Positions 51,802-60,017 of a DNA stretch of 64,000 bases are shown here, piece after piece; position 1 is the stretch's first letter, and each line of letters starts with the position of its first letter. The notes under the pieces are model-generated. The model made no database searches. It was not told where the DNA came from and saw only the letters and a list, made by a program, of their open reading frames with translations. Source of the stretch: CAIKMD01 sp963729935 (GTDB taxonomy: Bacteria; Pseudomonadota; Alphaproteobacteria; ATCC43930; CGMCC-115725); contig CAVSPW010000004.1 of assembly GCA_963729935.1 (NCBI GenBank), positions 496,001-560,000 on the forward strand, written 5' to 3'. The translations under genes and the position numbers were made by a program.

Positions 51802-53123
51802 GGCTTGGCCGCCAGGATCTCAGCAAGCGCCGCATAGCCGCCCGCGAAATCCGCGCGCTCGTCTTTCTTCTGGCTCAAGAAGGCTTCGAGCGCCGGATAA
51901 TAGCGGATCGCCTCGTCGACGCGCGGATCGCTGCCGCGGCGATAGGCGCCGAGCCGGATCAACTCCGCCATGTCCTCGTAGGTGGAAAGATGCGCGCGCG
52001 CGGCGCCGATCAGCGCGTTTTCCGCTTCGGCGTTGCATCCCGGCATGGTGCGCGAGATCGAGCGCAGCACATTGATCGCCGGGTAGCGTCCGCGCTCGGC
52101 GATGGCGCGGTCGAGCACGATATGGCCGTCGAGAATGGCGCGGACCGCATCGGCCACCGGCTCGTTGTGATCGTCGCCATCGACGAGCACGTTGAAGAGC
52201 CCCGTGATTGTTCCCTTGCCCGTGCCGGGCCCCGCGCGCTCGAGCAGTTTCGGCAATTCGGCGAAGACCGTCGGCGTATAGCCCTTGGTGGTGGGCGGCT
52301 CGCCCGCGGAAAGTCCGATCTCGCGCTGCGCGGTGGCAAAGCGGGTGATGCTGTCGATGAGACAGACCACGTCGAGTTCGCGGTCGCGAAGGAACTCGGC
52401 GACCGCCATGGTGAGATAGGCGGCCTGGCGGCGCATCAGCGGCAATTCGTCCGAGGTCGCGACGACGACGACACTGCGCGCCAGGCCCTCGGACCCGAGA
52501 TCATCCTCGATGAATTCCTGCACTTCGCGGCCGCGCTCGCCGACGAGACCGATCACGGTCGCATCGGCCGCGGTGTAGCGCGCGAACATCGACATCAGGG
52601 TCGATTTGCCGACTCCCGAGCCGGCAAAGACGCCCATGCGCTGGCCGCGGCAGCAGGTCAGAAAGGTATTGATCGCCCGCACCCCCAGATCGACCTTGCC
52701 CTGGACGCGTTTCCTGGCATGGGCCGGCGGCGGCGCGCGGCGCAGCTTATAGGGGGCCGGGCCCAGCGGCAGCGGCCCCTTGCCGTCGATCGGCTCCCCC
52801 ATGGCATTGATGATGCGGCCGAGCCAGGCCTCATGCGGATAAATGACGGCCGATCCGGCGACCAGCTCGGCTTTGCAGCCAAGACCCACGCCGTCGAGCG
52901 TCGTAAACGGCATCAAGAGCGCGCGCCCGCCGCGGAAGCCCACGACCTCGCAGGGGACGCGCCTGTCCTCCTGCGCCAGCACGTCGCAACGCCCGCCGAT
53001 CGCCAATGCACGAGGCACCCCGCCGACTTCGAGCAGCATGCCGCTGACGCCGACCACGCGCCCATAGCGGCGATGCTCCTGTATCTCGCCCAGCTCTTCA
53101 ACCAATTGGGCTAAAAGCGCCAC
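51798..53123 (-). CDS. fliI: Flagellar export ATPase FliI
   Basis: FliI is the ATPase of the flagellar type III exporter. The product has the F1-beta-like layout: an N-terminal beta domain (GRVVGVSGMLLEVGG), the Walker A motif GVFAGSGVGKSTLMSMFARY, the LVGERGREVQEFIED element, the Walker B LDVVCLIDSITRFATAQREI and the C-terminal domain. The GTG at 53123 was chosen because GGGGG precedes it and it matches the family N-terminus. It also leaves room for a promoter after the CtrA box. An in-frame ATG at 53174 would begin only 13 bp from that box. The choice gives 441 residues. Confidence 0.94.
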   Translation of the reverse strand: MALLAQLVEELGEIQEHRRYGRVVGVSGMLLEVGGVPRALAIGGRCDVLAQEDRRVPCEVVGFRGGRALLMPFTTLDGVGLGCKAELVAGSAVIYPHEAWLGRIINAMGEPIDGKGPLPLGPAPYKLRRAPPPAHARKRVQGKVDLGVRAINTFLTCCRGQRMGVFAGSGVGKSTLMSMFARYTAADATVIGLVGERGREVQEFIEDDLGSEGLARSVVVVATSDELPLMRRQAAYLTMAVAEFLRDRELDVVCLIDSITRFATAQREIGLSAGEPPTTKGYTPTVFAELPKLLERAGPGTGKGTITGLFNVLVDGDDHNEPVADAVRAILDGHIVLDRAIAERGRYPAINVLRSISRTMPGCNAEAENALIGAARAHLSTYEDMAELIRLGAYRRGSDPRVDEAIRYYPALEAFLSQKKDERADFAGGYAALAEILAAKP

Positions 53124-53186
53124 TTTACCCCCAGAACATCGATCGCCCCGCACGATCGGCCCTCGGCCCATCATTGCCGAACACGC

Positions 53187-53201
53187 TTAACCGGCGGTTA
53201 A
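53187..53201 (-). promoter_or_regulatory. CtrA box upstream of fliI
   Basis: TTAACCGGCGGTTAA is an exact and palindromic TTAA-N7-TTAA. It is 64 bp upstream of the proposed fliI GTG. Because ctrA starts at 53365 on the other strand, this box might also act on the ctrA promoter. Confidence 0.7.
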
Positions 53202-53284
53202 GCAAAGCGGCGCGAGGATCAAAATGTCGTCGCGTCGCCCATCGCCGTCACAAGATTGGAAAAAATTTAGAAAAGCACGCGAAG

Positions 53285-53299
53285 TTAACGCCCTTTTAA
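53285..53299 (+). promoter_or_regulatory. CtrA box in the ctrA promoter
   Basis: TTAACGCCCTTTTAA is an exact TTAA-N7-TTAA, 65 bp before the ctrA ATG. A further TTAA occurs at 53320. Autoregulation by CtrA is established in Caulobacter. Confidence 0.75.
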
Positions 53300-53364
53300 C
53301 CGAAATTGGTAAGGATCATTAAAAGCGAGTATGGTGACGAAGCCCCACAACGCGGAGGCGCTTA

Positions 53365-54087
53365 ATGCGTGTGCTATTAATAGAAGACGATTCAGCCACC
53401 GCCGCCAGCATCGAGATGATGCTGCGAAGCGAAGGCTTCATCTGCGATACGACCGATCTTGGCGAAGACGGGCTGGAGATCGGCAAGCTCTATGATTACG
53501 ACATCATCGTCCTCGACCTCATGTTGCCCGATCTCGACGGCTATGAGGTGCTGCGCCGTTTGCGCGCCGCGCGTGTCCGCACGCCGATTCTCATTCTCTC
53601 CGGCCTCGCCGAGCTCGATCACAAGATCAAGGGCCTTGGCTTCGGCGCCGACGACTTCCTGACCAAGCCCTTCGACCGCCGCGAGCTCATCGCCCGCATT
53701 CAGGCGATCGTGCGCCGCGCCAAGGGCCATTCGGAATCTCTCATTCGCACCGGCAAGCTCACGGTCAATCTCGACAGCCGTACCGTCGAGGTCGAGGGTC
53801 ATCCCGTGAATCTGACCGGCAAGGAATACGGCATTCTCGAGCTCTTGAGCTTGAGAAAGGGCACGACCCTGACCAAGGAGATGTTTCTCAACCATCTCTA
53901 TGGCGGCATGGACGAGCCCGAGCTCAAGATCATCGACGTCTTCGTCTGCAAGCTCCGCAAGAAGCTGGCGCAGGCGACCGGCGGCGACAATTACATCGAC
54001 ACCGTGTGGGGCCGCGGCTACGTGCTGCGTGATCCGCCGGCTGACGCCGCGAGCGAGCAGCAGCGCAAGGTCGCGGCCAAAGTCTGA
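53365..54087 (+). CDS. ctrA: Cell-cycle response regulator CtrA
   Basis: CtrA is the OmpR-family response regulator that controls flagellar class II genes, and in Caulobacter also DNA replication. The 240-residue product starts MRVLLIEDDSATAASIEMML. The phospho-accepting aspartate is in IIVLDLMLPDLDGYEVLRRL (about residue 51), with the conserved lysine in TKPFDRRELIARIQ. The C-terminal winged helix is complete (LTGKEYGILELLSLRKGTTL; IDVFVCKLRKKLAQATGGDN; DTVWGRGYVLRDP). A hairpin terminator follows. The phosphotransferase ChpT is encoded 1.2 kb away. Confidence 0.97.
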   Translation: MRVLLIEDDSATAASIEMMLRSEGFICDTTDLGEDGLEIGKLYDYDIIVLDLMLPDLDGYEVLRRLRAARVRTPILILSGLAELDHKIKGLGFGADDFLTKPFDRRELIARIQAIVRRAKGHSESLIRTGKLTVNLDSRTVEVEGHPVNLTGKEYGILELLSLRKGTTLTKEMFLNHLYGGMDEPELKIIDVFVCKLRKKLAQATGGDNYIDTVWGRGYVLRDPPADAASEQQRKVAAKV

Positions 54088-54113
54088 GTTCGGTTAAATC
54101 GGGGGAAGACCAG

Positions 54114-54147
54114 CCCCGTCCTCCTCGCGGAGGGCGGGGTTTTTCTT
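54114..54147 (+). terminator. Rho-independent terminator after ctrA
   Basis: CCCCGTCCTCC at 54114-54124 pairs with GGAGGGCGGGG at 54129-54139, 11 bp with one G-T pair and a 4-nt loop, and is followed by TTTTTCTT. It lies 27 bp after the ctrA stop. Confidence 0.88.
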
Positions 54148-54173
54148 ATTCCGCCGGCGAAGCGCGTCTCGCC

Positions 54174-55154
54174 TTATTTCGCCACGCTCTCGTCGAAATA
54201 TTTGACGTCCCAGGAATAGCCCTTCTTCATATGCTCGGGGATGTCGTGGGTCCAGACGCTGCCGCCGAAATTCTCTTCCCAATCGCGTGGCATCCAGCTG
54301 TCGTCGAGATAGTCCTGGTCGGCGAGATATTCGGCGTGTCCCCCTGCGGGGCACGGGATATAGAAGAACAGCGCCGACGAGATGCGATGGCGCCCAAGGC
54401 CGACGAAGCCGCCCGGGCGGCGCGTCGCCCAACCCTGGCGCTCGAGATAATTCGCGCCGACCATCATCTCGTCGATATCGTCGCAGGCAAAGGCCGTGTG
54501 ATTGAAGCCCAATTTGCGCACCGGCGGCGGCAGATAATCCGCGTTGAAGAAGAAGATGTTGTGATGCTCGTGCGAGCCGTCGGCGCGGGCATAGCAGCCG
54601 AGCTTGCGCTGCGTGTCGGAAAGGCGGAAATGCAGCCGCTCCTTGAAGAACTGATAGGATTTCCAGGGCTCGGCCACCTGGAACACGACATGCGCGATCG
54701 ATTTCGGATTGGCGCGCTTGCGCCAGGTGCGGTTGCGATTGACGCGCGCTGCCCGGGCCGGCGTGTTGATCTCGTCGGCCGCGCTCACGATGGCGCGCGG
54801 CCGGTAGACCATCAAGCCCTGCGGCATGCCGTCATCGGCGATAAAATGCGCGGTGCCGTCATTGTCGCGCCGGACTTCGCGGTCGGTCTTCAATCCCTCG
54901 ACGAGGCCCTCGAGCGCTTCCGCCGTATCGACGCCCCAGATGGTCTCCTTCACGCCGTTGCCCTCGAACCAGGCCTTGGGCAGCGCCGGATCGTCCTTTT
55001 TGCGCAGGATCACCTGCGCGCCATCCTCGAGCTCGAAGATCGCTCTCTCGGCGGTCTTTTCCCGGAGGTCGAGACCGTAATCGGTGAAGAACCGGGCGCA
55101 CAGATCGATATCATCGACCCCATAAACCGCCCTGGCGACGCCCATAATAGCCAT
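54174..55154 (-). CDS. VOC-family extradiol dioxygenase-like protein
   Basis: The 326-residue product has two vicinal-oxygen-chelate halves, as in type I extradiol (catechol 2,3-) dioxygenases. The candidate iron ligands His-His-Glu are visible: SIAHVVFQVAEP, GFNHTAFACDDIDEMM and GGHAEYLADQDY. The first half (GVARAVYGVDDIDLCARFFT) probably lacks a metal site. The substrate is unknown. The ATG at 55154 follows GGAG. No link to flagella is apparent. Confidence 0.78.
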   Translation of the reverse strand: MAIMGVARAVYGVDDIDLCARFFTDYGLDLREKTAERAIFELEDGAQVILRKKDDPALPKAWFEGNGVKETIWGVDTAEALEGLVEGLKTDREVRRDNDGTAHFIADDGMPQGLMVYRPRAIVSAADEINTPARAARVNRNRTWRKRANPKSIAHVVFQVAEPWKSYQFFKERLHFRLSDTQRKLGCYARADGSHEHHNIFFFNADYLPPPVRKLGFNHTAFACDDIDEMMVGANYLERQGWATRRPGGFVGLGRHRISSALFFYIPCPAGGHAEYLADQDYLDDSWMPRDWEENFGGSVWTHDIPEHMKKGYSWDVKYFDESVAK

Positions 55155-55247
55155 AGCCGCGCTCCCTCCGTGTTGAAATCCACGCCGCGCCAAGCGGTCT
55201 TGTTCCCGATCGATCTTAACCCCGCCCGAAGGCGTGCGAAGCGAGAT

Positions 55248-55850
55248 TCACGCCGCGGTGAAGACGGCGCTCCCGGCCTGCGGCTCGGCAAGGCTCAGCT
55301 TCGCATCGAGCGCCTCGGCGAGCTTTGCCGTGTAATAGGCATGGACGCTGCGCGCGGTGAGATCGGCGACCGGCGTTGCCCCACTCAACACCGCGCGCAA
55401 TTCGAGCGTGAGGTTGACCGCGTCGCCCACGGCCTTGACGGTGACGCCGGGCTTTCCCGCCGCGGCGCCGACCTCGATGCTTCCGCCGCGCGGCAAGGCC
55501 TCGGCCGCCAGCACGACCATGTTGCAGGCAAGACGCTGCCACTCGACCGAAAGCGCACTCGCCGCCTCGCCCCAGTCGCAGCCCGACTTGCTCCCTTCGA
55601 GAAGGCCCAGCGTGACCTCGCGGCCGGTTCCGGCACGCCCGCTGCCATAGGCGAATCGATAGAAATTGAGCCGGTTGCTGGCGCTGCGGACGCTGTTCGC
55701 GATGAGCTTCGTCGCTTCCTTGACGAATTCCGGATCGTCCTCGCCCATCAATTCGATGCCGTTGTTGATGGCGCCGACCGGGCTGATGAGCTCGTGGCAC
55801 AGCCTCGAATTCATCAACTCGAGCACGCGCAAATCAACCGTCACCTTCAT
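55248..55850 (-). CDS. chpT: Histidine phosphotransferase ChpT
   Basis: ChpT passes phosphate from the hybrid kinase CckA to CtrA (and CpdR). The 200-residue product has the diagnostic phosphorylated-histidine helix LMNSRLCHELISPVGAINNG, with His about residue 18, followed by ANSVRSASNRLNFYRFAYGS. The C-terminal half is a degenerate ATPase-like domain (LACNMVVLAAEALPRGGSIE) that cannot bind ATP. The ATG at 55850 was selected because AAGGAG lies 7 bp upstream; an ATG at 55865 is less likely. It is close to ctrA but on the opposite strand. Confidence 0.93.
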   Translation of the reverse strand: MKVTVDLRVLELMNSRLCHELISPVGAINNGIELMGEDDPEFVKEATKLIANSVRSASNRLNFYRFAYGSGRAGTGREVTLGLLEGSKSGCDWGEAASALSVEWQRLACNMVVLAAEALPRGGSIEVGAAAGKPGVTVKAVGDAVNLTLELRAVLSGATPVADLTARSVHAYYTAKLAEALDAKLSLAEPQAGSAVFTAA

Positions 55851-55895
55851 CGGATTCTCCTTCATGCGCTTCGCCGCGCGGCCGGAAACATAGCT

Positions 55896-56504
55896 TCAAC
55901 CCGCCTGCGCCACCAGACGCTCGGCTTCAGCCAGATCCTCGGGGCGGTTGGCATTGAAGAAGGGATCGACCGGTGCCGCCGGAAATTCGACCTCGATGAG
56001 CCGGTAGCGGCTGGTCCATTGATCGACCTTGCGCAGGCCGCCTTGGAGCGCGCGGCGCAGATCGTCGCGCAAGGCCAAGGGCCACAGCCCGAATACCGGA
56101 TGCGCGCGCCCGTTCGACGCGGCGCAGGCCATCTCATAGGCGCCTTCGCGCATGGCCTCGCGCATCGCCTTGATCAGATCCCGCGGCAGAAAGGGCGCAT
56201 CCGTCGCGAAGCTCGCCAGATGCGTCGCGCCGGGGAGGTTCGCCGCCGTCCAGTCGAGTCCGGCGAGCACGCCCGCGAGCGGCCCCGCGAACCCCGCGAC
56301 ATCGTCCGCCACGACCGGGAGCCCGAAGCTCGCGAACCGCGCCGGATCACCATTGGCGTTCAAGACGAGCGCCGCCACTTGCGGGCGCGCCCGCTCGATC
56401 ACATGGGCGAGAAGGGGCTTGCCGGCGAGCAGCCTCAGGCATTTGTCGCCGCCGCCCATGCGTTGCGACTGGCCGCCGGCAAGCAAGACGCCGGCGATCG
56501 TCAA
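55896..56504 (-). CDS. mobA: Molybdenum cofactor guanylyltransferase MobA
   Basis: MobA joins GMP to molybdopterin to form the guanine dinucleotide cofactor. The 202-residue product has the family start GVLLAGGQSQRMGGGDKCLR and the nucleotide-binding FATDAPFLPRDLI. The C-terminal NANRPEDLAEAE is also typical. It overlaps the 3' end of fdhD by 4 bp, so the two are coupled. Their pairing suggests maturation of a molybdenum or tungsten formate dehydrogenase encoded elsewhere. Confidence 0.92.
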   Translation of the reverse strand: MTIAGVLLAGGQSQRMGGGDKCLRLLAGKPLLAHVIERARPQVAALVLNANGDPARFASFGLPVVADDVAGFAGPLAGVLAGLDWTAANLPGATHLASFATDAPFLPRDLIKAMREAMREGAYEMACAASNGRAHPVFGLWPLALRDDLRRALQGGLRKVDQWTSRYRLIEVEFPAAPVDPFFNANRPEDLAEAERLVAQAG

Positions 56505-57382
56505 TCGGGGCCTCCGCCGACACTCGCCTTGCGCCGCGACCGCGGCGATTCCTCTTCGATCGCGGCCGGATCACCATCGAACAGGATGCGCGACGCTCCC
56601 GAGAGCGCGAGGAAGCGCTTGCCCTTGGCGCGGCCGATCAAGGTCAAGCCCGCTCTTTGCGCGAGCTCGACCCCCCAGGCGGTGAAGCCCGAGCGCGAGA
56701 TGAGGATCGGAATGCGCATCTGCACGCATTTGATCACCATTTCCGAGGTCAATCTTCCGGTCGTGTAGAAGATCTTGCCCTCGGGACCGATGCCGTGGAG
56801 ATGCATATAGCCGGCGATCTTATCGATCGCGTTATGGCGGCCGACATCCTCCATATAAAGAAGCGGCCGATCTTCCTCGCACAGCACGCAGCCATGAATG
56901 GCGCCGGCGGCAAGATAGAGGCTCGGGCTCAAGTTGATTTTCTTGGTCAACGCATAGAGCCACGAGGTCTTCAGCACCGCGTCCGTAGGCAGGCGGATCT
57001 CGTCGAATTTCTCCATGAGATCACCGAACGCCGTGCCCTGGGCGCAGCCCGAGGTCAGCGTCTTCTTCCGCAGCTTCGCCTCGAAATCGGTCTTTCCTCC
57101 GGTGCGCACCACCACGGTTTCAAGCTCGTCGTCATGGTCTATGGCGACGATCTTGTCGTCGACGCGCAGCATGTTCTGATTGAGCAGGTAGCCGACGGCG
57201 AGGCAATCGGGATGATCGCCGACCGTCATCATCGTCACGATTTCCTGCCCGTTCAAAAACAGGGTCAAAGGCCGCTCGACTACGACCGCGGTCGAGATCG
57301 GCTGGCCCTCCTGATCGACGCCGCTGACGCTGCGCGTGAGCCGCGGATCGCCGGGATCGGGCCGGATCGTGAACTCCTTCAT
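56501..57382 (-). CDS. fdhD: Formate dehydrogenase sulfurtransferase FdhD
   Basis: FdhD transfers sulfur from IscS to the formate dehydrogenase cofactor. The 293-residue product has LNGQEIVTMMTVGDHPDCLA near residue 45, the active-site loop LTSGCAQGTAFGDLMEKF, and EDVGRHNAIDKIAGYMHLHG followed by TTGRLTSEMVIKCVQMRIPI, typical of the family. Only one cysteine is left of the CxxC seen in Escherichia coli FdhD. The last 20 residues are a charged tail. Overlap with mobA supports an operon. Confidence 0.93.
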   Translation of the reverse strand: MKEFTIRPDPGDPRLTRSVSGVDQEGQPISTAVVVERPLTLFLNGQEIVTMMTVGDHPDCLAVGYLLNQNMLRVDDKIVAIDHDDELETVVVRTGGKTDFEAKLRKKTLTSGCAQGTAFGDLMEKFDEIRLPTDAVLKTSWLYALTKKINLSPSLYLAAGAIHGCVLCEEDRPLLYMEDVGRHNAIDKIAGYMHLHGIGPEGKIFYTTGRLTSEMVIKCVQMRIPILISRSGFTAWGVELAQRAGLTLIGRAKGKRFLALSGASRILFDGDPAAIEEESPRSRRKASVGGGPD

Positions 57383-57631
57383 GATAAAATGATGGGCCTC
57401 GGCGCCGGACCATGCAAGACGCGCCGACCGCGCGCCTCATTCTTGGTCTCTTCGTGCAACCGAAGCGCGACTTGTCCTGGCCCAGAACTCGCCAAGGTAA
57501 GTCTTATGGTATTGTCATTTTACTGTCACATTATATTTAACCTGAGCTTCAGAGAGCTGCTTTATTACTTTCCCCGTGGCGCGTGCTTTCTTCGCGTCCG
57601 CGCATGGGTTTTGCAGCATTCGTCAGAAGTC
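57383..57631. other. 249-bp divergent region between fdhD and the histidine kinase
   Basis: No gene is seen. The stretch at 57500-57570 is AT-rich (for example TTATATTTAACC), in contrast to its surroundings, and probably contains the promoters. No sigma-54 element, CtrA box or FlbD-like site was found. Confidence 0.5.
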
Positions 57632-58876
57632 ATGCATCCGAAGGAGCCGAGTGACCGGGAGACCCGCTGGCTGGCGTTGGCCTTGGCGGTGCCGACACCG
57701 TCCCTCCCGCCGGAGATCTCCTGCGCCGAGGTCTATGAGCGGATGGAGCACGATTCGGCGCTCTTCGCCGCGCCCGTCGTCGCGGACGACCGGCCCCTGG
57801 GCCTCGTCGACCGCATCACGCTCATGAGTCAATTCGCCCGCCCCTATTGGCGCGAAGTCTTTGCGCGCCATCCGATCACCAAGCTGATGGATTCGGCGCC
57901 GGTCATCGTCGACGTCGCGCTGCCGATCGAGGCCATCAGCCGGCAAATCGCCAGCGACAAGAGATCGGCACTCCATGCGGGCTTCATCGTCACCAGCCAG
58001 AACCGGTATTTCGGGATCGCGAGCACGGTCGATTTGCTGCGGCTCTCCGCCGATCACGCGCATCTGCACGCACAGGAACTCGGCCGCGCCGATGCCGAGA
58101 TCCGTAGCCTCAATCGCGATCTCGAGCGCCGAGTCGATGAACGCACCCGCGAACTCGAGGCGGCGCAGGACGAGCTGTTGCGCAAGGAACGGCTCTCCAC
58201 CTTGGGACAATTGACCGCGACGGTCGCGCATGAATTGCGCAATCCCCTGAGCGCCATCCGCAACACGCTCTTCACCCTCAAAGATTCGCTGAGCCGCACC
58301 GAGCTCGATTTCGACCGGCCGCTCGGACGCATGGAGCGCAGCATCGCGCGTTGCGACGGCATTATCAGCGACCTGCTCGATTACGCCCGCATCCGCGAGC
58401 TGCGCTGCCGCGTCGTGATCGGCGATCAATGGCTCGATGAAATGCTCGCTGAGCACCCGATGCCGGCCGGCATCGCCCGAATCCAACAATTCGGCGCATC
58501 CGGCTGCCGGGTCAACATCGACGGCGACAGAATGCGTCAAGTCGTGATCAATCTGCTCGACAATGCGGTGCAAGCCATGATGCCCGACGCGCAGCCTCGC
58601 GCCGATGGCCGCATCCTCGTCGCGACCCGCCTGGCGCAGAACGGCTACGAACTCGCGATCGAGGATAACGGGCCGGGCATCCCCGCCGACATCCTGCCGA
58701 AAGTCTTCGAGCCGCTCTTCAGCACCAAGAGCTTCGGTACCGGGCTCGGTCTGCCGACCGTCAAGCAGATCGTCGAGCAGCATGGCGGAAATATTGGAAT
58801 TCAAAGCGAAGCCGGCAGGGGCACGCGCGTCACGGTGATCCTGCCGAGCGCCTCGGCGAAAGAAATGGCGGCATGA
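57632..58876 (+). CDS. Orphan sensor histidine kinase with an N-terminal CBS-like domain
   Basis: The 414-residue kinase has no signal peptide or membrane segment. Residues 35-145 resemble a CBS-pair region (SALFAAPVVADDRPLGLVDR; PITKLMDSAPVIVDVALPIE). A coiled coil follows (LNRDLERRVDERTRELEAAQ), then the H box TVAHELRNPLSAIRNTLFTL and the ATPase motifs INLLDNAVQAM, IEDNGPGIPA and GTGLGLPTVKQIVEQHGG. No response regulator gene adjoins it. Cytoplasmic kinases of this layout often sense nucleotides or redox state, which is inference. The ATG at 57632 begins the coding-like region; the open frame upstream overlaps fdhD and is not used. Confidence 0.87.
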   Translation: MHPKEPSDRETRWLALALAVPTPSLPPEISCAEVYERMEHDSALFAAPVVADDRPLGLVDRITLMSQFARPYWREVFARHPITKLMDSAPVIVDVALPIEAISRQIASDKRSALHAGFIVTSQNRYFGIASTVDLLRLSADHAHLHAQELGRADAEIRSLNRDLERRVDERTRELEAAQDELLRKERLSTLGQLTATVAHELRNPLSAIRNTLFTLKDSLSRTELDFDRPLGRMERSIARCDGIISDLLDYARIRELRCRVVIGDQWLDEMLAEHPMPAGIARIQQFGASGCRVNIDGDRMRQVVINLLDNAVQAMMPDAQPRADGRILVATRLAQNGYELAIEDNGPGIPADILPKVFEPLFSTKSFGTGLGLPTVKQIVEQHGGNIGIQSEAGRGTRVTVILPSASAKEMAA

Positions 58877-58990
58877 CACCGGGGCGGTGAACCGGCCGGC
58901 GATCCTCCGAGAACCGGTCTTGCCAGGAGCTTGGCTTGCCATGATGATGGCGCGCAAGAAAATCGGAGCGCACCCCGGGGAGGATCGTCC

Positions 58991-59989
58991 ATGAAGGCTC
59001 TTATGTCGTTTCTATCGTCCGGCATCGCGTGGCGGCGCATGGTCTGGTGCGCCGCGATGCTCATCGCGACCGCGTCGTGGCTTGGCCCTGCACGTGCGTC
59101 GGATCTCGTGCGTGTCGGCAATCCGTCTGCCGACGATTTCCACTTCTCCATGGCGAATGTCGGCGTCGCCGCCGGCATCTTCAAGAAAGAGGGGATCGAG
59201 CTGCAGATCACGTCGCTCGCCGGCGGTGCGAAGCTGCACCAAGCGATGATCGCCGGCAGTCTCGACGTCGCCTTGGGCGCCGGCACCGATATCGGATTGA
59301 TCGTCAAGGGCGCCACCGAAAAAGGCGTCGGCGTCCTGGCGACCAAGCCCTCGAACATGGTCTTGCAGGCAAGCACCCTCAGCCGCGTCACGACGATCGC
59401 CGAATTGAAGGGCAAGAAGGTGGGCGTCAGCAGCGTCGGTGCGCTCACCTATTGGCTCGGACAGCAGCTCATGAAGCATGAAGGTTGGGGGCCGAACGGG
59501 CTCGAGCTGGTCGCGACCGGCGGCGGACAGGCCAACATCGCCGGTTTCGTCTCGGGCAATCTCGACGGCGCCGTAACCTCGCTCGAAGCCGCGCTCAAGG
59601 TCGAGCAGGCGGGCCAGGGCAAGATCCTTCTGACTTTCGGCGACATCGTCGATCCGTTCATCGCTCACATCATCTACGCGAGCAACGAGATGATGGCGAA
59701 GCGGCCCGCGGTGCTCCGGCGCTTCCTCAAGGGCTGGTACGAGACGATCGCCTTCGCCCGGGCGGACAAGGCGCAAGCGATCAAATATTCACAACCGGTG
59801 ACCGGGCTCTCCGACGCGCTCGCGCAAAAAGTCTACGACATCGAAATGCCGACCTTCTCGGCCGATGGCCGGTTCGATCCGGTCGGAATGGAGGCGGTGA
59901 AACAGGCACTCGTCGATCTCGGCCAGCTCAAGGAAAAGCCCGACAGCAAGACCCTGATCACCGAGGAATTCCTGCCGCCGCGCCAATGA
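58991..59989 (+). CDS. NMT1/TauA-type ABC transporter substrate-binding protein
   Basis: The 332-residue product has a signal peptide (WCAAMLIATASWLGPARAS) and a NitT/TauT/NMT1-type binding fold (VGVAAGIFKKEGIELQITSL; AELKGKKVGVSSVGALTYWL; VSGNLDGAVTSLEAALKVEQ). It would bind a small organic solute in the periplasm. No permease or ATPase gene adjoins it. The ATG at 58991 has a strong GGAGGA ribosome-binding site, while an upstream in-frame start at 58931 does not fit the signal peptide. Confidence 0.82.
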   Translation: MKALMSFLSSGIAWRRMVWCAAMLIATASWLGPARASDLVRVGNPSADDFHFSMANVGVAAGIFKKEGIELQITSLAGGAKLHQAMIAGSLDVALGAGTDIGLIVKGATEKGVGVLATKPSNMVLQASTLSRVTTIAELKGKKVGVSSVGALTYWLGQQLMKHEGWGPNGLELVATGGGQANIAGFVSGNLDGAVTSLEAALKVEQAGQGKILLTFGDIVDPFIAHIIYASNEMMAKRPAVLRRFLKGWYETIAFARADKAQAIKYSQPVTGLSDALAQKVYDIEMPTFSADGRFDPVGMEAVKQALVDLGQLKEKPDSKTLITEEFLPPRQ

Positions 59990-60017
59990 GGCACGGCGCC
60001 GCGGCAGCGGCGCGCGC

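Noticed and set aside
54231..56768. Plus-strand open frame of about 845 codons spanning the VOC, chpT and mobA genes
   Set aside because: It is opposite three genes with clear families and has the basic, low-complexity composition of an antisense high-GC frame. It also crosses the gaps between those genes without any change in character.
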